The position numbers were made by a program, and so were the translations under genes. Below the pieces are notes generated by a model that ran no database searches, was not told where the DNA came from, and was given only the letters and a program-made list of their open reading frames with translations. This document shows positions 40,901 to 52,178 of a stretch of 64,000 bases of DNA, piece by piece (positions within the stretch are counted from its first letter, which is position 1; each line of letters begins with the position of its first letter). The DNA comes from Trichostrongylus colubriformis (taxonomy: Eukaryota; Nematoda; Chromadorea; Rhabditida; Trichostrongylidae). The stretch spans positions 6,086,965 to 6,150,964 of the forward strand of contig OZ022257.1 of assembly GCA_963978905.1 (NCBI GenBank), written 5' to 3'.

Positions 40901-43406
40901 AATTTTCGTTTTTGTTAGAATGCAAACTCGTAGAAAAGGATAAGATACGTATTAATTCCCAGGCTCCTCCGAGTCGAGAGAATCGGAGAGATGCAGATTC
41001 ATAATATGGCATTTTCGTAGAGAAAAGATCCTGCTTTTCCATGAAAATGCAATTCCCACGCTTCCTCCGATCGTTTCCTATCTGACCGTTTTCCACTGGT
41101 TCACCGGTTCAGCATAAACGCAAATACCACCACTATGAACGCTGCCATGATGGTGCACTTCAACTGCAGTTTAAAGTTTAAAGGAAAAAGTAAAAACTGG
41201 CAATATATAGCTTCTGAAAACAAACATTCCAATTCACAAGAGGTGATATGTGGCGAAATTTGAATAGAAAAAGCTCGGTTCGGAGTCTTATTGAAATCCC
41301 GCAGCATCGTGTAGTTCTGCAGTTCATTAGCCGGGCGAGTTGCCGACGAGGGCGGGATAACGTTCGCGGCCGACTGATTTAGCCCCTCCGCTCGTCTGCA
41401 GTCTGGGTTTTCGCCGTTCTTTGTTCTCTACTTTTTCACTGATGAGCACTCCCACTTTCACATTCCACAAGCTGTTAAATTCACCCTTTTCTTTATAAAG
41501 CAGTCTTGATATTCGTGCCATAGTTGATGAGAAGTTATGCGACCGCACGCGTCCAGTTCCGGTCAAATAAGGCTATATGGAAAACTTGTGGTTTCCTCGT
41601 AGTTTTTATTCTGTTATCAAAAATTGACGCAAGCGCCTTCATTTTACTGCTGTTATAGCACGTGATCTACTTGGATCCTCATGTGGCGCATGAATATGTA
41701 CCGATTTCGAGTTGGGACGATTTGTCATCAACACCAACTGCACCTACCGAGGAGGAAAAGTCAAAAGAGGTATGCAATCGCTCTGCTGTAATGCTGTTGG
41801 CCCAAACCAAAATCCTCCCGTCTGAGTTCCATAGAAGTACTTATTGATGGAGCCGTCATAATATTTTGCAAAATGCAAATTCATGATACTTCACAAATCT
41901 CTTTCATTTGCATCGAGCAGATATAAAGTGCTCCAGTTCCGAATACAAAAAAGGATGTGTGCAGATATGACAGCGAATCGCGTAGCCGCCCGCGGCGAGC
42001 GGCGCGGCGGGTGCGAGTGCCAGTGGCAGGGCATGGCAGCCTTCAAGCGAGGCAGTGTGGCATGAGTGAAATCGCAGACGTGACGCAGTCACGCTCGGCC
42101 GGCTCCCAAGGGCAATCGATACGGCAAGTCGTACTGGTGGCGCCGCGAGTGAAACGCCGATTCGCCGTCGTATCTGCACACACCCCAAAAATAGTACAAA
42201 CGGTGCATGTGCTGATTTTGTGTGCAGACTTTTTGGTCGAATAATGAATGGGTGGCCCCGGTACTGCCTGCATGGAACGCAGATCAAGTCCCTTATCAAA
42301 AGTGCCTTCGTAGATCTACGGTGGCTGTACCAGGCGAGGTGAAGTTAGTGGAGAGGAATCTACGGTAAGGGTTTTGGGCAGCAAATGTGAATTGTGTTCG
42401 GTGCTTCGGCTTGGGGTCGCGGTAGGCGTAATTTGAATACAATTTTAGAAGGAAGTAAGAGGGGACACACAGCCACCTTTCGGAGTGGGACCCATTGCAG
42501 ACTTTTCAGGAGATCGTGTGACATCAGAAATTTCTTGCTGCGATGCTTGACCCTTCCAGATCTCCTACCGAGCCATCTGTCAGCAATAAGCTGTCTCAGG
42601 TTTTAGGGGTGGTAGTCGTAGTTGGCGTAATTCGAGAATATGAGGGGAAGTCAGAGGCGGCGTTCATCCACATTCTAGAGTGGGACGTTGTGCAAGCCTT
42701 CGTGCGGTGGTACGAGGCCAGAAGTTCCTCAAATGTTTGGGTGAGGATATGAAGAGAGTGCTCAGCTGAGTAAGGTCAAACATGGTGCAGAGCGTGATCA
42801 TGTCATGCGGCGCTTTTTAGTGATACGATGCCCTACTTTATGCATTTTCGATCTAATATTGATTTTTACCTTTACTCATTTACTGCCAATGGTTTGATGG
42901 TCACCTCAGTAAATAATATCAGTGTTTTTCTTTGCATTTCTAATTTGTTTTCTGCGTAGTTTTTCAGGGTTAGAGCTCATGCTAAATTTCAGAAGAAACG
43001 TCGGAAACATCCAATAGGCACCTATCACAGTCGTTCTTTTTCCAAAATACCCATCTATGACATGGATCCGAGTTGTGTGGTTGGATTTATGTTTAAAAAT
43101 CGAGAAGAAATGGACGAATGCTTCCGTGTTTTGAACTTGGTGCGTTCATCTTCCGTTTCATTTAATTTTTTTCGGCTTCGAAGCGTTCATCTGCGGGATA
43201 TTTATTATTCATCCTTGAGTCGGTCATTTATTGATTTTCAGAACCAAGTTGTGGATGTGGATTTGGGTCCTGGTGAAGGATCCAAGCGTACCAAAGATCC
43301 ACTGTTTACTGTACAATACCAGGAAACGTCAATGAGTGATTCTTTGCGTGAAACGACCGACGATGAAAAGCGACAAGCACTTGAACATGGCTTTGAATTG
43401 CTTTGA
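37919..43406 (+). CDS. ATG4: ATG4 cysteine protease (autophagy)
   Basis: Thirteen exons keep phase: 37919-38009, 38316-38497, 38806-38908, 38996-39096, 39319-39406, 39467-39576, 40038-40156, 40232-40397, 40470-40574, 41659-41769, 42303-42364, 42968-43139, 43242-43406, giving 524 residues. ATG4 trims Atg8/LC3 precursors and delipidates them. The signature TSDCGWGCMIRTTQMAIAQA holds catalytic Cys164; YLDPH supplies Asp361 and His363. Other family landmarks are FCRDYYTRLWITYRTGMPPL, RPDHSLYFIGYYG and MDPSCVVGFMF. The protein ends HGFELL, which fits an LC3-interacting F-x-x-L motif. The long Ser/Pro-rich N-terminus and total length fit the ATG4C/D (worm atg-4.2) branch rather than ATG4A/B, an inference from length. 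The joins at 38497/38806 and around 42303-42364 are the least certain. Confidence 0.92.
41953..42186. mobile_element. MITE family J (in ATG4 intron)
   Basis: GGATGTGTGCAGATATGACAGCGAATCG at the left is mirrored at the right (CGATTCGCCGTCGTATCTGCACACACCCC). The GTGTG start resembles family G ends. 234 bases, GC-rich, non-coding. Confidence 0.7.
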
Positions 43407-43589
43407 ATGTGGTAGTCATGCTTGACGGTACAGTAATGATAATTATTCAGTCTTAAGAATAGCTAAAAGTTGCTGTCATGCTTCACTCGAGAGCATAGTT
43501 CAAATCAAAGGCAGTGATAGGGAAAATTAGGACGAACAGTTGAAAGTGTTGTGAATATGAAAGCGAGCTGCTTGTTTATATGATGGTGA

Positions 43590-44010
43590 AGAAAAACGGA
43601 AGTAAATGGCCAAGGACCCAAGAAACAAGACCCTCTTCCCCCCGTTGATTCTCGACGCGGACGACCTTCCCGTCAAGGGACGAGTAATTCGAACGGAATT
43701 TCCATGGGCATGTTGCCAAGTAAACACAAGGGAATGTATAAAATACGACAGCATCTTTTTTCTGGGGTGAGCTTCAAGCTAAAATTGCGAAAGCGCATCA
43801 CAATACCTTCGATCCTGCCGCATATCCTTGGCCGCTCTCATCGTAGCCAACCAGGAATAACGTCGTCTGGAGGCGGGGTTTGCTATCCAAAGCTGTCGGC
43901 TGCTAACTGTTACGCCGTCACTACAGCTCGGAAGCGCGACTTTGCAACGGGGATTTCACCATGAATAAGTTTCAGGCCCACAGTTTCCATGTGAGTGACT
44001 TCTTCCAAGA
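43590..44010. repeat. Direct repeat unit 1
   Basis: Shares GGCATGTTGCCAAGTAAACA, TACGACAGCATCT, GTGAGCTTCAAGCTAAAA, CCTTCGATCCTG and GTGAGTGACTTCTT in the same order and orientation with unit 2, with moderate divergence. Confidence 0.75.
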
Positions 44011-44254
44011 ATTTTCCAATAACTATATCATCCCTAATGCTGCCTTCGAGGTAGAAATAGGAGATGCGGATAGGAAGCGGACGACTACCGATGAGAGTGT
44101 CTAGAAATGCACAGCGCTCTTTGCCATCTGCGTGGGAAGGTACCTTTTGATTGGTGGGCGTGTGCAGTCGTCCGACATTTGTGACTGGTTAAAGGCAGCA
44201 TCAGGGGAAAGTCGGAGGAAAAGTAAAAGAAGTAGTAAACTGAAAGTCGAGATG

Positions 44255-44720
44255 CCTAGTAACAGGATAGTGAAGAAAGAACGGATGGAATTGGCCAGAA
44301 ACCCGAGAAATAGGACCCCCTTTCCACTGTTGAATCTCGACCCGGAGAACCTGTCCGTCTAGAGGCGGGTAGTCTGATCTAGTTCCCCATTGGCATGTTG
44401 CCAAGTAAACACAAGGGAATGTTTGGAAATACGACAGCATCTATTTTTTGGAGTGAGCTTCAAGCTAAAACTGCGAATGCACGCCGCAAAACCTTCGATC
44501 CTGTCGCATCTCCTTGGCCGCTCCCCATTCAATCGGGAATTACGTCATCCGGAGGCGGGATTGACTTATCGAGAGGCGGGACAGATGTGCGGTTGCGGCT
44601 GTTGCAACGTTTCTGCAGCTCGGAGGGGCGCTTTTACACCGGGGTTTCGCCACAGGTAGCCTTCTTAGGCCCGGGACTACCGTGTGAGTGACTTCTTGTA
44701 GGGCTTTCTACATTACCACA
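44255..44720. repeat. Direct repeat unit 2
   Basis: Diverged copy of 43590-44010, about 670 bases downstream. It has an extra GAGGCGGGA-rich stretch. Neither unit has coding signs. Confidence 0.75.
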
Positions 44721-47405
44721 TTACCCCTAATGCTGTCTCAAACTGCGCGGGAATACACGCCCACACTTCTGACTGGTTGACCGCGTGTGGAGGCTCGTCC
44801 ACGTCTCTGATCGGCGGAAGGGCAGGTGCGCCCACACTAAACTGTGCCTTTGAAATTTCTTGATTATGTAATAGTTAATAAGTGATACGATAAATATGTT
44901 CAGAATTCGGTAGGATTTCTGATTGTGTACTTTTCTTATTGGTGGATTGCAATAAGGCCGGGATGGTGTCTACTTACTTGTTGGTCATAATCTCCTCTCA
45001 TTTCATCCTACTCCATTCTTCAGCTTGTAGTATAACGTGGTGAACTGTGATGGTACAAGGCTAATTCGGTTAATCATACAAAAAAGTACAAGCTGTGATC
45101 CTTTCTGTAGCCATACCGTAGCCTTTCTGTTGGCGTAATACTGACAATTTTGAGATAACTCGTTGGCTATGCTGTATCGTGATTCCATATGTGAGTATTA
45201 TATTAACTATGTTGCTTGACAAATAAATTATTTGAGTTTTCGAGAACTCAATGACGGTGACGGTGAAGACACCTAGTGGGATTGCATTTTGGTTGGCTCA
45301 GAATGGGGATCGTATTCGGTGTAGCCTCGTTTACACACGATCCATGGACTAAAGCAAGATAGACACGGTGTTTGTCTTGCATCATAATATCGTTATTTAT
45401 TTACACATTTTTCATAATGTGAGCTGTACTCACCCGTACCGCACCTATTGTCCCCTCCTTTCGATGGTATTGGTAGTAAAAATGAAATGGAAATTTCAGA
45501 AAAGGAAAATGTGAAACGAGAATGACTTTTAGAACACCTTGCGTAAATCTGTAGAAACAATGAGAAGAAGCAAAACAAATTCGATTTGCTAGCTGGTAGC
45601 TGCATTCAACCCCTAAACACTAATGGAACCTCAACAATCTACGATGAACAATAACACTAACGTCCTGTGAAAAACCTCACTTTTCGGACAGAAAACTGTA
45701 ATTGTAACTCCTAGTCACTTGAAGCAAACCAGCTCATAAATTTGAGTAAGTTCCCTTGACAATCCATCCAACAATGGGTAAGCAAATAGAACCATCCCGT
45801 TTTCTGGTATGTCGTTGGAAGAAGGTTATGTCCATTGTCGGGTAGGGTAAGAGTTGATGAGCGGGATCGTAGGGGTTTCCGCGAGCCTAGCGCTGACTTG
45901 AGGCCTCGTGGTGGCGCTAAAAGGATGAAGCCTCGACAGTTACCCGTGAGTCTATCGGATGTGGCAAGATAAATAGCTAGTGTGATTATCGCGGAAAGTG
46001 CCGTTAAAGTGACTGGTAGGACGAGCCATGCTGCTATCTTCGTTCGGCCTGTGTTGAAATCTTTAAAAATGTTGACGGTTACATACTAAAATGCAGGAGG
46101 CAGCTGTGTTCACGTTATTGCTTTCATTCCTTTTAAAAAACCCCAGCGTCAACTTTTTTTGATCCGTGGCAATAAAACTTTTGTGTCCGACCGGACGAAT
46201 TTGATCTGGCGACCGGTGCACTGGTAACTGATCCTCTGTCCTTTGCGCTAACGTAGGAATAAACGGCACGAACTCAAAGCATAGTGCTATGTCATGCATT
46301 TTATATGTTAGCATACAAATATGTCGCTTACATAATGAACTTTGGCCGTTACTCCATGACGGCATGTGTTAATCGGGAAGGTGCTATTTGACCAGGTGGA
46401 AAATATTCGTGCTCTTTGATTCTGCTTATAAGAGTTTCCTGTTAGTTTATTACTTACCATTACTAGTTTTCGATTGTTACTCGAAATTCATTAAAAATGG
46501 TGATTGTTCTGTGCTCATCGTTCTTTAAGTTAATATTTTCCTTCTGTGCAAATCAAGTATTTACAATTGCATCTCAGACACTGCCCCAATAAAGTCTTTT
46601 AAAGGTACCGGAAGGGGCAATGTGGCCTACAGTACTCTCTTGCAATTCGGCTGTTGTACTTCTTGCACGATCCCTTGTATGACATTAAGTCACTGCAAGG
46701 AATCGTTATCTATTGGGAATTTTCTATCATACGACGTATTTTTGTATTTTTCTTTTTTTTTAATGATTATCCCCCTTTCATTGTTTTTCTTGTTTTTTTC
46801 TGTTTGCTGCAATAGCATCATGGACGAAATTAATTACGCCTACTACTCTGCCTGCCGTCGGCAGGCAACTCGGCCACTGCAATGTACAGTTCGAGGTGAA
46901 GCGTGCTAGAGTCGCAATAGCGTTCCAAAAACGCGTTTTTTAACCCAAGTTTCGCTGTAAATTAGCTCCTCTGGGTTCAAATGTTCGTTTACAGAGAGTA
47001 GTGTTTCCAAACCGCTTCCGTTTCTTGTTTCCTTCGCGATGCCTTTAAGGAGTTTTCCATGGGTAGTATCATCAGTTGTTGAACTATGAATGAATAAAAT
47101 TATCCATTTCCATCCTCCTTCTATGCTCTTCATGCTTTACGAAAGTTTTGTGAGTTCTCTCAAAAACATCACCAAGTAATAAGTTTATCATTGGAGCATA
47201 ATCGTGTTTCAGGTATTCCATGCTTCCACACTAACAAAAATACGTGAACCCTTTTTTCCACAAATACCTTTGACACGCTTGACCTGCTGCAAAATTGATT
47301 AAATTAGAGAATCGACCGTTCCTTCGTCGTCATCGTACATACCAGAGAACGTCACTCACTGGCTCCTGAATTCAAAGTTAGCGAAAAAACGAAAAGCGAA
47401 GACAA

Positions 47406-47565
47406 CCGCCGTTAGGCTTTGCCATCTTCTATCTAATTTTGCGATTTTTCGGCGTCGCACCTTCGCACGCGATATTACGACTTTGAGATTGTACAATGCC
47501 GCAACTTCGCGTGCGAAAGTGCGACGCTGCAAAATCGCAAAATCGCAAATGTCTGACAGCGGCCT
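47406..47565. mobile_element. MITE family A, copy 2
   Basis: Left CCGCCGTTAGGCTTTGC and right GTCTGACAGCGGCC are inverted. The interior TTGTACAATGCCGCAACTTCGCGTGCG is shared with copy 1. It lies about 150 bases upstream of the chemoreceptor start. Confidence 0.65.
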
Positions 47566-47724
47566 GAACTGTTCCCGTTTCCGCTCCGCCTACCAGTGGA
47601 CGTGTTATCCAGGGCATTTATTCGTGTTAATTTTATTTCACGACATACTGAAGATATATGAAGATACCTTTAAATCGTCTCCAGATATGCTTAAATATGC
47701 TTTTCGTTGCAGAACATTTGTGGA

Positions 47725-49728
47725 ATGGATTGGTACGTATCGTCCATAAATGACATGTTGGTGTTCTACCCTACACATTTCGCTCTATTCCATGCTATTA
47801 TCTCCTTCAATGCTGCCTCATCAATATTACTAAGCCTACTAACAACTTCTATTATTATATCGGCTCGTGACCGAGTGCTGAAGTCATATCGGGTTGTTCT
47901 GGTGAACCTGATTGTGTGGTGTGTGCTGTTCAACATACCTGGTCCGCTGCTCTTCCATCCAGTCATGATGCTCCCCACAATGGTTTATGGTCTTGAGAAA
48001 TTCTCCTTCGAAGGCATGCTTCTGTACAATGTGCATCCGATTTTCGCCTCAAGGCCTATTACCGTAATAATGATTTTGCTCATTTCCACTTCTGTATTTG
48101 CCTCATTCATCGCCACGGTACTATCTTTCGTCTACTGTTATCAGCTACTGACAGGACTGCCAAACTCATTTTTTCTAACGCGGAAGGTAAGGTACTATTG
48201 TTTCAGGGTAACTGATGAAGCAGTAGTAGGCACAAATGATTTCTTGGGATATGCCCTGGCTTCGGGTGTGTACACTTATGTCGAATTTTTGTTTGCGACG
48301 TCGCACTCGCGGCGTCATCACCACAGCTTGGCGCGGTCGGTTGTAATTCCACTTAAGACGTAAGGGTCTGAAGTCTTTCAAGAAATAGCTGTTTATTCCA
48401 TCATTATCTAAAAACAGTAACTTTTGATTTAAAAAGACAAAATATTAACATAAAAAGGTAAAAGAAACGATAGCATCACATGATAATAATTCTGATAGAA
48501 AATACTTAATTCGGCCGTAAAAGTCTGAGGGGAGTGTTGCAATGTACTCAATTTATATAATTTTATATTTTAGTAACCAGTTTGTTCCTGTTGTTATTAT
48601 TACTTTTCTCTAGGCACTTTATTTGTTGTGTTTTACCTGTTCTCAACACATGCAATCTGGCATGTCCATCAATAAATAAATAATCACACGCGAAGAGACC
48701 GGCGCTGCTTGAAGCGCGCGACCGCGCGAAAGTTCAACATAAGTGTACACACCCCTGGCTTCCTATCCAGAATTTCAAGACAGTCGAAAGTGGAGTCGGC
48801 CTAGGCTCTTAAAAGCCTCGACACCTTATTTGGTTGTGAAATTCAAATAAATACGCCCATAAGGAGAAGCTAAGCAATTACCGAAGGAGATGAAGCGTGA
48901 CGTTTTTACGACGCAAGTATCCACGGAAACGCATTAATAAAGTAGAAACAGGTGCCCGGGTTCTGCCCCGCGTTCTTGCACCGCCTCCAAATGTACGTGT
49001 CGTTTGGTGTGCGTCTATCTTGTTTCGCTTTTACATGGAATAAAGGAGCTACTTTAGCGATTCCGAAGAAATTGTTTGTTCGAATTAATCAAGTACATGA
49101 TGAAATGCCTATATGTAGATAGTTGCGTGCCCTTAAACCGCCTTCTGGATGTTTATTATTTCAGGGTTCGATGTCATTCATCGCTACTCAGCTTTTTGCC
49201 GTTTGTGTCGTCGTAGGTGTCGTGGTGGCCACGGCTCAGTTTTTCGAAGACCATCCCAACGCTGTGTTGCTTTTCAGTTTCAATACACCAGAATCACTCA
49301 CGGTCATGATACTGACCACGGTGGTCTACATCGGTCTATCATCTCTGATGATAGCTGGTCTCATACGAGTATATCAAAGCTATCGTCGTCTTCAAAGACA
49401 TGGTCATAACGTGTCGTTACTACGCGCTCACAGCGCCGTGTTCAAAGTGCTGATGTTGAATTTTTTGGTGCTCGTATTTTTCGAAGTATTTCTGCCTGTT
49501 TCCTCGGGTATAGTGGCTATGTTGACTCGATCATCCGAAATACGTTTTATTTGCTCTTTTGCTATGGCTTTCAGTGTATCTCTGGTGCCTACTTGTGCTT
49601 GTATTATCATTTTGATCATCGTAAAACCTTATCGTAGAACGTTTAAAAAGCTCCTTTTCAAGGCTACTTGCCGTTCAGCGTCCACTAGTCTCCCATCTTC
49701 AACGGTATGGCTTTCTACAACACTATGA
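47725..49728 (+). CDS. Serpentine 7TM chemoreceptor (Str/Srh-type superfamily)
   Basis: Two exons (47725-48186 and 49165-49728) joined in phase 0 encode 341 residues, typical for nematode chemosensory receptors. Hydrophobic spans can be traced through the protein: three to four in exon 1 (for example VVLVNLIVWCVLFNIPG and ITVIMILLISTSVFASFIATV) and four in exon 2 (FAVCVVVGVVVATA, VMILTTVVYIGLSSLMIAGLI, VLMLNFLVLVFFEVFLPV, VSLVPTCACIIILIIV). The cytoplasmic KPYRRTF after the last span is the PYR-type motif of this superfamily. Start chosen after the TTTTCGTTGCAG acceptor at 47712; the first ATG beyond it is at 47725. The 978-base intron contains MITE G. A GTATGG donor near 49704 could extend the C-terminus in another form. 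Family subclass and ligand are unknown. Confidence 0.82.
48264..48754. mobile_element. MITE family G, copy 1 (in chemoreceptor intron)
   Basis: GGGTGTGTACACTTATGTCGAA and the complement of the right end differ at one base over 22. The 491-base interior contains TTTGCGACGTCGCA and a CGATAGCATCACATGATAA word shared with copy 2. Confidence 0.85.
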
Positions 49729-51770
49729 ATTCATCCTTAGAGGTCCTTCTCCAGGGTCCTTACCAGAGGGTAGGCAGCCGATTGGTGGCCTATAGAGTTG
49801 ATTTGGAAGCTTTCCATATTTGAGTTGTGGGGCGTTGAAGGGCCCGGAGAGAGGGACCACCATAGAAGCCTACCATGGAAAGCCCATTAAAGATAGTGAG
49901 GTAGCATATTCCCTGCCTTGCTTAGGCTTGTTTATGCCAACATGTTTACAGCCTCAGTAAACATGCTGGCTGTGACTTTACCTAACATGCCCCTTTGAAT
50001 TTTCCCCTCTACCAATCATTTGGTGATGAAGCAGACAGCAGCAGAAAATGGAGGCAGTCTGTGCGCGAATTTTGAATCGAAATTGAAGGCGCCGCCAGGG
50101 TAAGGAGAAAGTGAGAACTGAAAAAAACGTTCTCTGACAAAGAAGGGATGATCTCTAGTTGGAATTGCGCCTTGGGGTCTTAAGCACGATCCCGCAGCGT
50201 TGCCAGTTGCCTTGCCTCGCAGGCGATTTGTCTTTAGAGCAAGGCAATTCTTGCGGCTAGCTGGCATAACCCCTCTCCATCTGTATCTACCTCTCAGCGG
50301 CTAGTGATGCAGTGGTGATGACAGGGATGGAGTGAGAAGGAAAAGATTTCGGATTCCTACTAATTCCCGGAGTTTGTGGTCGTTATATTGCATCCAAAAT
50401 GATGTTTCTGGAGTGGCCATGATGCAGCAAGGATTACCTGGTGCATCTTAGCAAAAGGTCTCCTGGTGATGTAATCGATTATTCCGAAAAAAGTATCTTA
50501 TTTGTTAGGTGGCAGCGGAAATTTTTTGGGACACGCTCTTATACTGTATGTCACCGGCGATATTTGCGCTGCATTAATCCATTGCGCAATCTAAACATAG
50601 TGTGACTACTACTGTTCGATTGTTTTGAGAATCTTGATGTTTCAGCATTATACCGTACAGCACGTTCCTTCATTGTTTTTGTTTTTAGTTACTATTGATC
50701 GGCTTGTTTTCAATATTTGTTTTGATCGCTTTTTTCAGGAACTCATAGTTTTACTCGTATTTCTATTGTAGTCGTGCTCAATTATTATGTTCAATTAAAG
50801 AGTTATTTTGTGCAGCGTATGTCATCGGCGATGTTTGCAGACATTCTTGCAATTGAGACAAATCAATTGTGCAAGCAAAAGTGGTGCAACTACGTCCTTG
50901 TTCACGAAAACAGAGGTTTTTAGATTCTCCGCATTGCAAACAAATGCTGCACGTCGATATCTGTCAGTTATCCTATTGTAGTTCGAAGGTCAAGTGGCTT
51001 GTGTCAGTAAAATGGACTAGACTTGAACAAGGAACAGGATGAATCAGCATATTAAATCGTTTTGGTACATGAATCTGATTTCTGCATATATATATATCTG
51101 CTCCAGCACTAACTCAGAACATAGCGCAGTATTTCTACATACCTGAATAGAAGCTGAATGCATGGCGCAAACCAAACTCTCAGTGAATAGAGCAAGCTAT
51201 GTGGTTTAACCTATTTTAGTTCAAGTCCACCCCATTTCGATTAGCCAAAAATGGTTAAGAAAGTTTTTTTCATAAGATAATCTTTTATTATTTCAACTCA
51301 ATACTTTGTTTCTAGTTGAAATTATAAATTATATTTTAGCTTGTGTATATGAAAGCATCAAATAGAACCTAGTAGAAGTAAAGATATGGCACACCCCCGT
51401 TTAGTTCCCAAAAATTATTTATATGGTAATCGCGCTCAATTCACGCCATTCGTGACATATTCTTAATTTTTATTGGACGTAACTTTTTTGAAATTCTACG
51501 ATTTTTTTTTGCAATTTTGCATTAATCGTTAATATTATAATAGTTTTGTAATAAGTATGTTTGTAATAATTTTGTGATAATTTTGATAGGTTTCGTATAC
51601 ATTTTCCTTTCTAGTAATTCTATTTCTTACCTGCAGCATCATTTTCATCATGACGCTCATGTGCTATGGGCGTCACACACAAAAACGCATTTAAAATCAC
51701 AGTAGAAAATTAATCTCATGACATATCTTCAAAACATGATATATGTATTAATGTGTCCGATTGCAATTAG
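49729..51770. other. No gene recognised
   Basis: AT-rich. The phrase GCGTATGTCATCGGCGATGTTTGC near 50815 recurs in part near 50548 and 52192, so a diverged dispersed repeat is likely. No exon chain seen. Confidence 0.4.
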
Positions 51771-52170
51771 GGTGCTAAGGTAGTTGGGGGGGGGGCACTC
51801 GACAAAGGCAAGAGTCGCGCCCAACTTCTGCTCATAGGCACTCCCAAAGTTATTTTATGCCTAGATGCAGCTAAATAACTGAAAAAAACGATTGAATTAT
51901 TCTTCCATTAGTATATTACGAAAAATTAGCTACAACTGACTGGACAACCACTTACGCGTATTCGCCTAAGCCTAGAAGGAGGGAATCTCCTTCTCCAAGG
52001 ATTAGGCTAACATAGGATAAAAAAAAAGCACGAATTTGTATAAAACCGTTTTTAAGCACAATTCGAACCCGAATCGGCCGGCGCTATGGCTTCTCTGCGC
52101 TCTAGCCATGCGTAAGAGACGCAGAGACACTACTGCAGTGCCCCCCCCCCCCCCCAACTACCTTAGCACC
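51771..52170. mobile_element. Complete MITE family F element with 8-base target duplication
   Basis: Terminal repeat GGTGCTAAGGTAGTTGGGG, followed by a G run, is perfectly mirrored by a C run then CCCCAACTACCTTAGCACC. Flanks are GCAATTAG at 51763-51770 and GCAATTAG at 52171-52178, an 8-base duplication as made by hAT-type transposases. The interior has a CCTAAGCCTAGAAGGAGGG / CTCCTTCTCC hairpin shared with families E and F elsewhere. Non-coding. Confidence 0.9.
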
Positions 52171-52178
52171 GCAATTAG

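Larger units (their letters stand above)
43407..47405. other. Repeat-rich intergenic region, no gene recognised
   Basis: Contains a duplicated segment (43590-44010 and 44255-44720). From 44720 to 47400 I see no exon chain or domain; frames there are short, Phe/Leu-rich by composition, and unsupported. Confidence 0.45.

Noticed and set aside
46060..46370. Minus-strand 100-residue frame with GACCGGTGCACTGGT-type words
   Set aside because: No motif of a known retroelement or gene could be recognised, and no splice partner.
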